A stretch of DNA of 47,075 bases, taken from the NCBI GenBank assembly GCA_026387265.1, contig JAPLLZ010000031.1, positions 1 through 47,075 of the forward strand, written 5' to 3'. The position numbers were made by a program, and so were the translations under genes. This document shows positions 32,739-40,870 of this stretch, in pieces (within the stretch, counting starts at the first letter, position 1; each line of letters opens with the position of its first letter). Under the pieces are notes generated by a model, which saw only the letters and a program-made list of their open reading frames with translations, made no database searches and was not told the DNA's origin. Origin of the DNA: Candidatus Omnitrophota bacterium. Its GTDB lineage: Bacteria; Omnitrophota; Gorgyraeia; Gygaellales; Profunditerraquicolaceae.

Positions 32739-33980
32739 ATGAAAACTGATGCTAGCGATATCTTAAAATGGTTTTCTCCAGGTATAGGAATTAAGCGCTG
32801 GGTAGGTTTAAGTGCTTTCGGGGTCGTGCTTTTAATTTTAGGTACGGCTAATCTGCGCAGCGAAGAATTTTGGTTAATTCAGATTCTGGATGCCTTAATT
32901 GTAATTTCCGGAATTATTATTTTAATTCTGGGTATTAAGCGCCTGATGCGTTCTTTTATTGCTATATTTGTTCCATCCTCCAGGGGAACAGAGTTAATTG
33001 ACATTTTGTACCAAAAGAAACAGTTAAGCCGCGGGCCGCGGATTGTTACTGTTGGCGGCGGGACAGGGTTGTCTGTTCTTTTGAGCGGGTTAAAGAATTA
33101 CACCTCCAACATTTCTGCTGTAGTTACGGTGGCGGATAATGGTGGTTCTAGCGGACGCCTACGGCAGCAATTTGATGTTTTGCCTCCTGGGGATATCCGT
33201 AACTGTCTGGTGGCTTTAGCTGATGCACCGACATTGATGCGCGATCTTTTTCAGTTCCGGTTTGATGCTAATTCAGAATTTTCCGGGCACTCATTCGGTA
33301 ATCTTTTCCTGACAGTAATGACGCGCCTGACTGGCGATTTTGAAAAAGCGATTAAGGAAACGAGCAAAGTTTTAGCCTTGCGAGGGCAGGTTATCCCCTC
33401 GACATTAGGTGATGTTACGTTGGTAGCACATTATTCAGATGGTTCAATGGTTGCCGGGGAAGAACAAATTCCCAAAGCTAAAAAGAGGATTAGTATGGTA
33501 AGTCTTACTCCTGAACATCCGTTAGCTACGCCTGATGCCTTAAAAGCGATTAAAGAAGCGCAGATTATTGTCTTGGGGCCGGGTTCTTTATATACGAGCA
33601 TAATCCCGAATTTGTTAATTAAAGAGATTGCTCAAGAAATCGAAAAATCAGAAGCAGTCAAGGTTTATGTTTGTAATGTAATGACTCAGCCGGGGGAGAC
33701 CGATGGCTACAGCGTTTCCGATCATATTAAGGCTTTATTAAAACATAGCAATGAGGAAATATTGGATTATTGTGTGATAAATAACGGCGAAGTTCCTGAT
33801 GAGATTTTAAAGCGCTACTCTAAGGATAATTCTATTTTAGTGGTTAATGACCGCAAAAAGATTGAGAATCTTGGGGTGCGGGTAGTTGAGGAAGATTTCA
33901 GCATGATTCAGGATGGGGTGATTCGCCACGATGCGGAAAAGTTAGCCAAGATTATTTTAAGCTTTATTGAGGAGATTTAG
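32739..33980 (+). CDS. yvcK: YvcK/CofD-like family protein (gluconeogenesis factor) with N-terminal membrane segments
   Basis: The core (from about residue 95) has TVGGGTGLSVLLSGLK, TVADNGGSSGRLR and GDIRNCLVALAD, the signatures of the YvcK branch of the CofD family. It also has LGPGSLYTSIIPNLL. YvcK binds UDP-sugars and affects cell wall and carbon flow in Firmicutes. Here about 90 residues with two hydrophobic helices (WVGLSAFGVVLLILG and IVISGIIILILG) precede the domain and would anchor it to the inner membrane. Its place between ptsN and ptsH fits a carbon-flow role. Confidence 0.88.
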   Translation: MKTDASDILKWFSPGIGIKRWVGLSAFGVVLLILGTANLRSEEFWLIQILDALIVISGIIILILGIKRLMRSFIAIFVPSSRGTELIDILYQKKQLSRGPRIVTVGGGTGLSVLLSGLKNYTSNISAVVTVADNGGSSGRLRQQFDVLPPGDIRNCLVALADAPTLMRDLFQFRFDANSEFSGHSFGNLFLTVMTRLTGDFEKAIKETSKVLALRGQVIPSTLGDVTLVAHYSDGSMVAGEEQIPKAKKRISMVSLTPEHPLATPDALKAIKEAQIIVLGPGSLYTSIIPNLLIKEIAQEIEKSEAVKVYVCNVMTQPGETDGYSVSDHIKALLKHSNEEILDYCVINNGEVPDEILKRYSKDNSILVVNDRKKIENLGVRVVEEDFSMIQDGVIRHDAEKLAKIILSFIEEI

Positions 33981-33990
33981 GGGATTTGAA

Positions 33991-34055
33991 GCTTAGGGCT
34001 TTGCGCTACGCGCAAGGATTTCGCTAGATTTTTATTAGTGCTCAAATTTCGATAA
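33991..34055 (+). repeat. Partial modular hairpin element, copy E, upstream of ptsH
   Basis: TTGCGC/GCGCAA, then GGATTTCG, 16 nt, and GTGCTCAAATTTCG. The order GCAAGGATTTCG...GTGCTCAAATT(T)CG matches the middle of copy D (40785-40826). The outer CCGCC arms are missing. Confidence 0.5.
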
Positions 34056-34081
34056 AATTAATAGTAAGGTGTTTGCTAACT

Positions 34082-34351
34082 ATGCCACTAGTTAAAAAAG
34101 AATTAATCGTAAAAAATAAACAAGGGTTGCATGCGCGGCCTGCTGCTGTATTTGTGCAGATTGCTAATAAATTTGATGCCCGGATTACTGTGCGTCATGA
34201 TACCGAAGAAGTAAATGGTAAGTCCATTATGGGTATTCTTATGTTAGGAGCAGAGCAGGGTAGCGAGATAATTCTGGAAGCGGACGGCAAAGACGCGGAA
34301 GTCGCTTTGGTGGAACTGGAAAAGGTGGTAGCTCGGGAGGATTTGGCATGA
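34082..34351 (+). CDS. ptsH: Phosphocarrier protein HPr
   Basis: The 89-residue product carries the EI-dependent phosphorylation site in NKQGLHARPAAVF (H17, equal to His15 of standard HPr) and a regulatory serine in NGKSIMGILML (S48, equal to Ser46). The serine suggests control by an HPr kinase, whose gene is not in the window. I chose ATG 34082, with AAGGTG upstream, over an in-frame TTG at 34073. Its stop overlaps the original ptsI start (ATGA). Confidence 0.94.
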   Translation: MPLVKKELIVKNKQGLHARPAAVFVQIANKFDARITVRHDTEEVNGKSIMGILMLGAEQGSEIILEADGKDAEVALVELEKVVAREDLA

Positions 34352-34488
34352 TAAAGTTAAAAGGCATAGCTGCGTCGCCTGGAATCAGTATTGCCAAGGC
34401 TTATAAGATTGGTAAAGAGGAATTTGATATTCCCAGAGATCCAATAAGGCCTGACGAGATTTCCCGGCCCGGCTTATATGCTGGGTAA
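34348..34488 (+). pseudogene. Orphaned N-terminal fragment of ptsI, out of frame with the rest
   Basis: Starting at the ATG that overlaps the ptsH stop, the frame encodes MIKLKGIAASPGISIAKAY, an unmistakable enzyme I N-terminus. It ends after 46 codons at TAA 34486-34488. The rest of enzyme I continues in the next frame from before 34478. The cause is a diverged 73-nt tandem repeat: bases 34399-34471 and 34472-34544 encode AYKIGKEEFDI... and AYMLGKEELII... respectively. Removing one copy would restore a single frame. The disruption may be real or an assembly join of two variants. Confidence 0.8.
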
Positions 34489-34544
34489 AGAAGAACTTAT
34501 TATTTCCCGGGAAACAATCGCCTGGTCAGATATTCCTGCGCAAA
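34399..34544 (+). repeat. Diverged 73-nt tandem duplication inside ptsI
   Basis: Both copies begin GCTTATA, and hand alignment gives 35 of the first 47 bases identical, weaker further on. At the protein level about 11 of 21 residues match. Because 73 is not a multiple of three, the duplication shifts the frame. Confidence 0.75.
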
Positions 34545-36151
34545 TTCAACTTTTTGAAGAAGCATTAATTCAGACGCGCCGTGAAATTATTGAATTGCAG
34601 AAGAAAATCAGCACGGACATGGGGCAGCAGGAGGCGCAGATTTTCGATGCGCACCTGTTAGTTTTGGAAGACCGGATGCTCATCGAAGAGGTGATCAGCC
34701 GTCTTAAAAAAGAACAGCTAAATGTCGCGTATATTTTTTCTGAAGTTTTAAAAAAATATATCAGCGTGTTTTTAAAAATTGAAGATGAATATCTTAAGGA
34801 ACGCATTGCAGATATTAGTGATGTCGGCAAAAGGATTTTAAGGAATCTTCTGGGCAAAAAAAGGAAAGGGTTAGATGATCTTGAGGGCAGGGCGATTATT
34901 GTTGCGCATGATATTTCTCCCTCGGATACCGCAGCAATGCACTCCAAGAATGTTGCTGCTTTTGTTACGGATATTGGCGGTAAGACTTCACATACTGCCA
35001 TTATGGCTAAATCTCTGGAGATACCGGCAGTTGTGGGCTTGGAAGGGGTTACCTCTAGAGTTAACCCGGGAGATGTACTGATTGTTGACGGCAGCACAGG
35101 GATTGTCATTGTTGATCCTGATAAAGAAACGCTCAATAATTATCAGAAGAAACTTGAAAAGTTAAAAGGTATTACCGATAAATTTTTATCGGTAAAAGAT
35201 TTAGCGACGGTTACTACCGATGGCCGTATAGTTTTAATTAATGCGAATATTGAATTTCCGGATGAGGTCCCGAGTGTTAAATTGCACGGCGGCCATGGAA
35301 TTGGCCTATACCGAACAGAGTTTTTCTATATGAACCGTCAAGATTCTCCTACTGAAGAGGAACATTACCAGGCTTATAAGTATGTAGCTGAAGAAATGAG
35401 CCCGCATTCAGTGGTGGTGCGTACTTTGGATATAGGTGGTGATAAATTTTTGTCGCAATTCAAGATTCCTCATGAAATGCAGCCATTCTTAGGGTGGAGG
35501 GCAATTCGGTTTTGCCTGGCACGCCCGGATATATTCAAGTTGCAGTTACGTGCTATCTTGAGGGCTTCCGTGCACGGGAATCTTAAATTGATGTATCCGA
35601 TGATTTCCGGGGTTGAGGAATTGCGTCAGGCAAATCAGTTGCTTGAAGAGGCTAAGAAAGAGTTAAAAAGAAGCGGCCAGAAGTTTAATGATAAAATTGA
35701 AGTCGGGGTAATGGTTGAGGTTCCTTCGGCAGCAATGACCGCGGACATCTTGGCTAAGGAGGCGGATTTCTTCAGTATCGGGACGAACGATTTAATTCAG
35801 TATTCTCTAGCTGTTGACCGCAGTAACGAAAAGGTCGCTTATCTTTATGATCCGGCGCATCCGGCAGTTTTGCGGTTAGTTAAGAATATTATTGATGCAG
35901 CGCATCAGGCAAAAATTAAGGTGGCGATGTGCGGAGAGATGGCCGGGGAGCCGTCTTTAGCGCTTATTCTTTTGGGTTTAGGTTTAGATGAATTTAGCTT
36001 ACCGCCGCAGGTAATCCCGGAATTAAAATACATAATTCGCGCGATAGGCTTTAAGGCTGCTCAAGAGATTGCACTGCAGGCGTTGAAGCTTTCCACCGGT
36101 AAAGAAGTTGATGAATTTTCGCAGAAAAAGTTAGCGGAAATTTTGAAATAA
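34478..36151 (+). CDS. ptsI: PTS enzyme I, main part (N-terminus displaced by frameshift)
   Basis: This 557-codon frame covers almost all of enzyme I, which passes phosphate from PEP to HPr. The swivel domain has the active His in GGKTSHTAIMAKS (H172). The PEP-binding barrel has GLYRTEFFYMNR, RTLDIGGDKFL, GWRAIRFCL, MIEVP-type VMVEVPSAAMTAD, GTNDLIQYSLAVDRSN and MCGEMAGEP. Only about the first 18-40 residues, encoded out of frame at 34348-34488, are missing. The ATG at 34478 is the first usable start and lacks a clear ribosome binding site. The HPr-binding helical domain seems intact, so activity cannot be excluded. Confidence 0.88.
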   Translation: MLGKEELIISRETIAWSDIPAQIQLFEEALIQTRREIIELQKKISTDMGQQEAQIFDAHLLVLEDRMLIEEVISRLKKEQLNVAYIFSEVLKKYISVFLKIEDEYLKERIADISDVGKRILRNLLGKKRKGLDDLEGRAIIVAHDISPSDTAAMHSKNVAAFVTDIGGKTSHTAIMAKSLEIPAVVGLEGVTSRVNPGDVLIVDGSTGIVIVDPDKETLNNYQKKLEKLKGITDKFLSVKDLATVTTDGRIVLINANIEFPDEVPSVKLHGGHGIGLYRTEFFYMNRQDSPTEEEHYQAYKYVAEEMSPHSVVVRTLDIGGDKFLSQFKIPHEMQPFLGWRAIRFCLARPDIFKLQLRAILRASVHGNLKLMYPMISGVEELRQANQLLEEAKKELKRSGQKFNDKIEVGVMVEVPSAAMTADILAKEADFFSIGTNDLIQYSLAVDRSNEKVAYLYDPAHPAVLRLVKNIIDAAHQAKIKVAMCGEMAGEPSLALILLGLGLDEFSLPPQVIPELKYIIRAIGFKAAQEIALQALKLSTGKEVDEFSQKKLAEILK

Positions 36152-36176
36152 AATAAGATAAAGGGGTGTTTTTTAA

Positions 36177-36914
36177 GTGAAAGCTTTAATTCTGGCTGCC
36201 GGATATGCTACCCGGTTATATCCTTTAACTAAAAAGTATCCTAAGCCGCTCCTAGAGGTAAAAGGGCGGCCGATTATAAATTATATTATTGATAAATTAG
36301 AATTAGCTGATGAGATTAATGAGATTTTTATCGTTACCAACAGTAAATTTATATCAGATTTTAGAAAGTGGGTTAAAACAGTAAGATTCCATAAAAAGAT
36401 TATTTTAGTGGATGATCTGACTAAGAATAACCAGGATAGGTTGGGGGCGATTGGAGATATAAATTTCGTAATCAAAAAGAAAAAGATCGGAGAGGATCTT
36501 CTGGTAGTTGGCGGCGATAATTTATTTAGTGGTTCTTTACAGAGGTTTTTGTCCGCTGCCAGGAATAATAATGCCGCTGCTAGTATAGGTTTGTATAGAT
36601 TAAAGCGCATTAAAGATGCTTGCCGCTATGGCGTAGTTAAGCTGGATAGGTCCAGAAAAGTAATTAGTTTTCAGGAGAAGCCCAAGCATCCGGATTCGAA
36701 TTTAGTGGCGATGTGTTTGTATTATATACCGAAGAATAGTTTTAATTTGATTGATAAATATTTATCCGGGAAAAAAATAAAAGCTGATGCTACCGGAAGT
36801 TACATTGCTTGGCTAAAGGATCGGGCTGATGTTTATGGGTATGTTTTTAATGGGTCTTGGTTTGATATTGGTGATTATAAATATTTAAACGCGGCAAAAA
36901 ATAATTTTGTTTAA
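36177..36914 (+). CDS. Sugar-1-phosphate nucleotidyltransferase family protein
   Basis: This 245-residue GT-A type nucleotidyltransferase begins MKALILAAGYATRLYPLTK with the pyrophosphorylase GxG...R motif and the lysine motif YPKPLLEVKGRPI. VVGGDNLFSG holds the metal-binding Asp region and VISFQEKPKHP the substrate loop. It resembles short RmlA/GlmU-N-like proteins and probably activates a hexose or similar phosphate for envelope glycans. The sugar cannot be told. The GTG start follows AAGGGG; the gene lies 25 nt after ptsI. Confidence 0.86.
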   Translation: MKALILAAGYATRLYPLTKKYPKPLLEVKGRPIINYIIDKLELADEINEIFIVTNSKFISDFRKWVKTVRFHKKIILVDDLTKNNQDRLGAIGDINFVIKKKKIGEDLLVVGGDNLFSGSLQRFLSAARNNNAAASIGLYRLKRIKDACRYGVVKLDRSRKVISFQEKPKHPDSNLVAMCLYYIPKNSFNLIDKYLSGKKIKADATGSYIAWLKDRADVYGYVFNGSWFDIGDYKYLNAAKNNFV

Positions 36915-36925
36915 TAATCAACAGG

Positions 36926-37045
36926 ACACCCGCGCTACAAAGCGCGCACTTGCGCAATACAAATTAGCGCAAGGTGCAAGCTAATGCGTTGGTACCCGGC
37001 GTAGATAGGATTTACGCCGGTATGCGCCATATGGTGCATGCTATT
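36926..37045 (+). promoter_or_regulatory. Hairpin-rich leader of metK
   Basis: The 120 bases fold into consecutive hairpins: GCGC/GCGC at the start, CTTGCGC/GCGCAAG, ACCCGGCGTA/TACGCCGGT and TGCGCC/GGTGCA, then AAGGAGG and the metK ATG. The third hairpin belongs to the CACCC family found between tRNAs at 31843-32020. I see no SAM riboswitch signature. Confidence 0.5.
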
Positions 37046-37058
37046 ATAAGGAGGAGTC

Positions 37059-38228
37059 ATGGCTGTGCAGAAACATTATTTTAGTTCAGAATCGGTAACT
37101 GAAGGGCATCCGGATAAATTATGTGAGCAAATATCAGACGGAGTTTTAGATGCCTGTTTAAAAAATGATCCTTATTCGCGCGTAGCCTGCGAAACTTATG
37201 TTACTATGGGGCTTTTAATTGTCGGAGGTGAGATTACTACGCGGGGATTTATTGATGTGCATGAAATAAGCAGAAAAGTAATTGAAGAAATTGGTTATGA
37301 TCATCCTAAATATGGTTTTGATTTTCATACTTGTGCTATTCTTAATGCAATTCATTCACAATCACCGGATATATCGCAAGGCGTGGATACCGGCGGAGCA
37401 GGGGATCAGGGGATAATGTTTGGCTATGCTTGTAATGAAACCAAGGAATTAATGCCGTTGGCTTTAATGTTAGCGCAAAAATTAGCTATGCGTTTAACTT
37501 ATGTACGTAAAGAAAAGATTTTAAAATACCTGGGCCCGGATGGAAAAACTCAGGTAACTGTGGAATATGATAATGGCCGGCCTGTGCGTGTAGATTCAGT
37601 GGTATTAGCTTCGCAGCATACTGAAGACATTCTAGATAAAAGCGGCAAGCATATTACGGAAAAATCCCGCCAAGAGATTATTCGTAATGTTGCCGGGCCG
37701 ATCCTCAAGGGTTGGGTAGATAAAAATACCAAATATTTTGTTAATCAGACCGGGAAATTTGTAATTGGCGGCCCGCAGTCTGATACCGGTATGACTGGTA
37801 GAAAAATAATTGTGGATACTTATGGTGGTGCAGTGGCCCATGGCGGTGGGGCATTTTCGGGTAAAGACCCAACTAAAGTGGACCGTTCCGCAGCTTATAT
37901 GTGCCGGTATATTGCCAAGAATATTGTGGCAGCAGGCCTGGCGGAAAAATGCCTTATTCAGTTGGCTTATGTAATCGGCCGGGCAGATCCTTTGTCGGTT
38001 ATGGTGAAAACCGACGGGACCTCCGTTATTTCTGAAGAAGCTTTAGGTAAGTTGATTCGGCATAATTTTCAGCTTACTCCTAAAGGAATTATTGAATCGC
38101 TAAAGTTGCGTCGGCCGATATATAGAAAGACTGCCAGCTATGGCCATTTTGGCAGGATGGAGCCGGAGTTTCATTGGGAAAAATTAGATAAAGTAGTGGA
38201 TTTGAAAAAACAGGCAGCGAGGTTATAA
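37059..38228 (+). CDS. metK: S-adenosylmethionine synthetase
   Basis: The 389-residue enzyme makes SAM from methionine and ATP. Motifs are [21 protein letters not shown] (N-terminal ATP site), the signature [14 protein letters not shown], and [19 protein letters not shown] with the phosphate loop. Length and sequence are typical. AAGGAGG lies upstream. It pairs with ahcY to form the SAM cycle, with a GTAGAGACG palindrome between them. Confidence 0.97.
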   Translation: MAVQKHYFSSESVTEGHPDKLCEQISDGVLDACLKNDPYSRVACETYVTMGLLIVGGEITTRGFIDVHEISRKVIEEIGYDHPKYGFDFHTCAILNAIHSQSPDISQGVDTGGAGDQGIMFGYACNETKELMPLALMLAQKLAMRLTYVRKEKILKYLGPDGKTQVTVEYDNGRPVRVDSVVLASQHTEDILDKSGKHITEKSRQEIIRNVAGPILKGWVDKNTKYFVNQTGKFVIGGPQSDTGMTGRKIIVDTYGGAVAHGGGAFSGKDPTKVDRSAAYMCRYIAKNIVAAGLAEKCLIQLAYVIGRADPLSVMVKTDGTSVISEEALGKLIRHNFQLTPKGIIESLKLRRPIYRKTASYGHFGRMEPEFHWEKLDKVVDLKKQAARL

Positions 38229-38246
38229 AAAATCGTTATTGCCAGC

Positions 38247-38274
38247 GTAGAGACGCAAAATTTTGCGTCTCTAC
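38247..38274. repeat. 28-nt perfect palindrome, GTAGAGACG family, copy 2
   Basis: Identical over all 28 bases to the copy at 26482. It lies between metK and ahcY. Confidence 0.9.
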
Positions 38275-38313
38275 AAAATAATAAATTCAGCCGTCATTAT
38301 TAAAGGAGATAAC

Positions 38314-39570
38314 ATGCAATATGATATTAAAGACATAAAATTAGCAAAGAAAGGCGCTTTAAGGATTGAATGGGCAGCTAAGAATATGCCGGTTTTAGGT
38401 TTGATTAAGCAAAGATTTTCTAAAGAGAAGCCTTTAGCTGGCTTGAAGATTGCTTGTTGTTTGCACGTTACCACGGAGACCGCTGTTTTGGCGGATGTTT
38501 TAAAATCCGGCGGAGCAGACGTTTATTTATGCGCATCCAATCCGCTTTCTACGCAGGATGATGTAGCGGCATCTTTAATTAAAGATCAAAAAATGTCGGT
38601 TTTTGCGATTAAAGGCGAAGACACCAAAACTTATTATATGCACATGAAAGCAGCTTTAGCGATTAAGCCGGATATTACTATGGATGATGGAGCGGATTTG
38701 GTAAGTACAATCCATCAACGTGCTCCAGAAATGCATGCCAATATTATCGGTGGCACGGAGGAGACGACCACTGGAGTAATCCGGTTGCGGGCTTTAGCGC
38801 AAGAAGGTAAATTGCGTTATCCGATTATTGCGGTTAACGATGCGCAAACTAAGCATCTTTTTGATAATCGTTATGGCACAGGCCAGTCTACGCTGGATGG
38901 AATTATCCGCGCGACGAATAAATTAATCGCCGGATCTAATTTTGTAGTTTGCGGTTATGGCTGGTGCGGTAAAGGCGCGGCGATGCGTGCCAAGGGTATG
39001 GGGGCAAAGGTGATCGTGGTTGAAGTAGACCCTCTGCGGGCATTAGAGGCAACGATGGATGGTTTCGAAGTAATGCCGATCAAAGAGGCTGCTAAGGTTG
39101 GAGATATTTTTGTTACGGTGACTGGTGATATTAATGTAATTCGGCAAGAGCATTTTGGTTTAATGAAAGATGGTGCTATCGTATCTAACTCTGGGCATTT
39201 TAATGTTGAGATTGATATTCCGGGATTGGAGAAAATTGCAAAAGCTAAACGCTCAACCCGTGATTTTGTTGATGAGTATACCTTAAGAAATAACCACAAG
39301 ATTTATCTTCTGGGGCAAGGCCGTTTAATTAATCTGGCCGCTGCTGAAGGGCATCCAGCCAGCGTTATGGACATGTCTTTTGCTAACCAGGCTTTTTCTG
39401 CCGAATATATGGCTAATAATTACCGCCGCCTGCAGAAACAAGTTTATACGGTTCCGGAGGATATTGATAAAAATATTGCTGCGCTTAAACTTAAATCCAT
39501 GGGAATTAAGATTGATGTTTTAACGCCGCAGCAGAAAAAATATTTAGCTAGCTGGGAGATGGGAACCTGA
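38314..39570 (+). CDS. ahcY: Adenosylhomocysteinase
   Basis: The 418-residue NAD-dependent enzyme splits S-adenosylhomocysteine. Visible are the catalytic region [14 protein letters not shown], the NAD-binding [21 protein letters not shown], and the C-terminal [25 protein letters not shown] chose ATG 38314, 8 nt after AAAGGAG; an earlier in-frame start at 38263 would run through the palindrome. It completes methyl-cycle recycling after metK. Confidence 0.96.
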   Translation: MQYDIKDIKLAKKGALRIEWAAKNMPVLGLIKQRFSKEKPLAGLKIACCLHVTTETAVLADVLKSGGADVYLCASNPLSTQDDVAASLIKDQKMSVFAIKGEDTKTYYMHMKAALAIKPDITMDDGADLVSTIHQRAPEMHANIIGGTEETTTGVIRLRALAQEGKLRYPIIAVNDAQTKHLFDNRYGTGQSTLDGIIRATNKLIAGSNFVVCGYGWCGKGAAMRAKGMGAKVIVVEVDPLRALEATMDGFEVMPIKEAAKVGDIFVTVTGDINVIRQEHFGLMKDGAIVSNSGHFNVEIDIPGLEKIAKAKRSTRDFVDEYTLRNNHKIYLLGQGRLINLAAAEGHPASVMDMSFANQAFSAEYMANNYRRLQKQVYTVPEDIDKNIAALKLKSMGIKIDVLTPQQKKYLASWEMGT

Positions 39571-39579
39571 TTTAATGAA

Positions 39580-39719
39580 AAACTCTAAATTCGAAACCCG
39601 AAACTCTAAACAAACTTGAAACTCTAAACTCGAAACTAAAGCATTGTTTTTAGAGTTTTGGGTTTAGGATTTGTTTAGGATTTGTTTAGGATTTGGAGTT
39701 TAGAATTTCGAGTTTAGCG
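39580..39719. repeat. AAACTCTAAA-type imperfect inverted repeat, copy 1
   Basis: About 140 bases of iterated short units (AAACTCTAAA, CGAAAC) on the left half are mirrored by TTTAGAGTTT, GGATTTGTTTA and similar units on the right half, so the strand folds into one long imperfect hairpin. GGATTTGTTTA is itself repeated three times. A related copy lies at 46029. There is no coding potential. Confidence 0.8.
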
Positions 39720-39743
39720 TCTATTTTTAGGATTATTTAAAAT

Positions 39744-40706
39744 ATGATTAAAAAAATTGCTGTGTTGACAACAGGTGGTGATGCTCCGGGGATGAATCCG
39801 GCTATTCGTTCCGTAGTGCGCTATGGAATTAGCCAGAAACTGGAAGTGATGGGTGTTTTTCGCGGATGGTGGGGCCTGATTAACGAAGAGTTGAAACCTT
39901 TGAGTCATCGTTCTGTATCGGGAATCATCGGCCAGGGCGGGACAATCCTTAAGACCGGCCGTTGCGCAGAGTTTAAAACTGAAGAAGGCCAGAAGCGGGC
40001 GTATGAGACAATTAAAAAGAACAATATTGATGGTTTAGTGGTTATCGGAGGTAATGGATCTTTTGCCGCCGCGCATGAGTTTTATAAAAAGTTTAATGTT
40101 CCTTGTGTTGGAGTTGCAGCTTCCATCGATAATGATGTTAATGGCATAGATTATACTATTGGTACAGACACGGCGGTTAATACTGCTTTGGATGCGATTG
40201 ATAAAATCCGCGATACAGCTACCAGTATGGAGCGTATTTTTGTAGTTGAGGTAATGGGCAGAGACTCGGGGTTCATCGCTTTGACCGTGGCTCTTGCCGG
40301 CGGATGCGAGGATGTGATTATTCCCGAAAGAGATTTAGATCTGAATGCAGTTTGCCATGATATCGTGCACGGTAATTTAGTCGGGAAAATGAGTTGGATT
40401 ATTGTGGTTGCCGAAGGCGCAGGCAAGGCGGAAGATATTGCCAGGCAAATAACGGATATGACCAGCCTTGAGACGCGCACAGTGGTATTGGGCCATGTGC
40501 AAAGAGGCGGCCGGCCAACAGCAGTGAGCAGGGATATAGCTTTAAATGTCGGCAAAGCAGCAGTAGATTGTTTAATTGCAGGTAAAACCGATATTGCTTT
40601 AGGTTTAGCTGCAGGTAAGATTGTAGAGGTGGATTTTGAAACAGCGATAAAGAAAAAAGAATTAAAAATTGATAATTTTTATAAACTAATTAAAACTTTA
40701 ACATAG
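39744..40706 (+). CDS. pfkA: 6-phosphofructokinase
   Basis: The 320-residue PfkA phosphorylates fructose 6-phosphate. It has TTGGDAPGMNPAIRSVVR (ATP loop), ASIDNDVNG with the catalytic Asp, TDTAVNTALDAIDKIRDTA, and EVMGRDSGF (substrate binding). The loop usually read GGDGS, where the Asp helps bind Mg, is GGNGS here. The Gly that marks ATP use rather than pyrophosphate is kept. The next gene is an aldolase, so two successive glycolytic steps are adjacent. Confidence 0.94.
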   Translation: MIKKIAVLTTGGDAPGMNPAIRSVVRYGISQKLEVMGVFRGWWGLINEELKPLSHRSVSGIIGQGGTILKTGRCAEFKTEEGQKRAYETIKKNNIDGLVVIGGNGSFAAAHEFYKKFNVPCVGVAASIDNDVNGIDYTIGTDTAVNTALDAIDKIRDTATSMERIFVVEVMGRDSGFIALTVALAGGCEDVIIPERDLDLNAVCHDIVHGNLVGKMSWIIVVAEGAGKAEDIARQITDMTSLETRTVVLGHVQRGGRPTAVSRDIALNVGKAAVDCLIAGKTDIALGLAAGKIVEVDFETAIKKKELKIDNFYKLIKTLT

Positions 40707-40712
40707 GAAGTT

Positions 40713-40854
40713 TCCGCCTCAAATACTAGTTAAAATTCTCTAGAATTTTAACTATTCGGCGGAATAATCCTTGCTCGTTTCACTCGCAAGGATTTCGTTA
40801 AACAAAAGCATGAGGTGCTCAAATTCGCCCGCTACGATCATGGTGGGCTCATTA
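40713..40854 (+). repeat. Modular hairpin element, copy D, abutting the ribosome binding site of the aldolase gene
   Basis: The outer TTCCGCC/GGCGGAA and inner hairpin AGTTAAAATTC-TCTA-GAATTTTAACT match copy A except for a C-G to T-A pair change, a compensated substitution. A CCTTGC/GCAAGG hairpin, GATTTCG, a spacer to GTGCTCAAATTCG, then CCCGC.../GGTGGG and CTCATTAAAAGGAG follow. It is the longest copy and contains an extra module shared with copy E. Confidence 0.75.
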
Positions 40855-40870
40855 AAAGGAGAAAGGGAAA

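Noticed and set aside
34570-35136. 188-codon minus-strand frame within ptsI
   Set aside because: It is rich in Ser and Ile in the pattern expected of an antisense shadow. It overlaps intact enzyme I motifs on the plus strand.
36915-37058. SAM riboswitch before metK
   Set aside because: The region is structured and in the right place. I could not find the conserved core of SAM-I, SAM-II or related classes, and one hairpin belongs to a dispersed repeat family.
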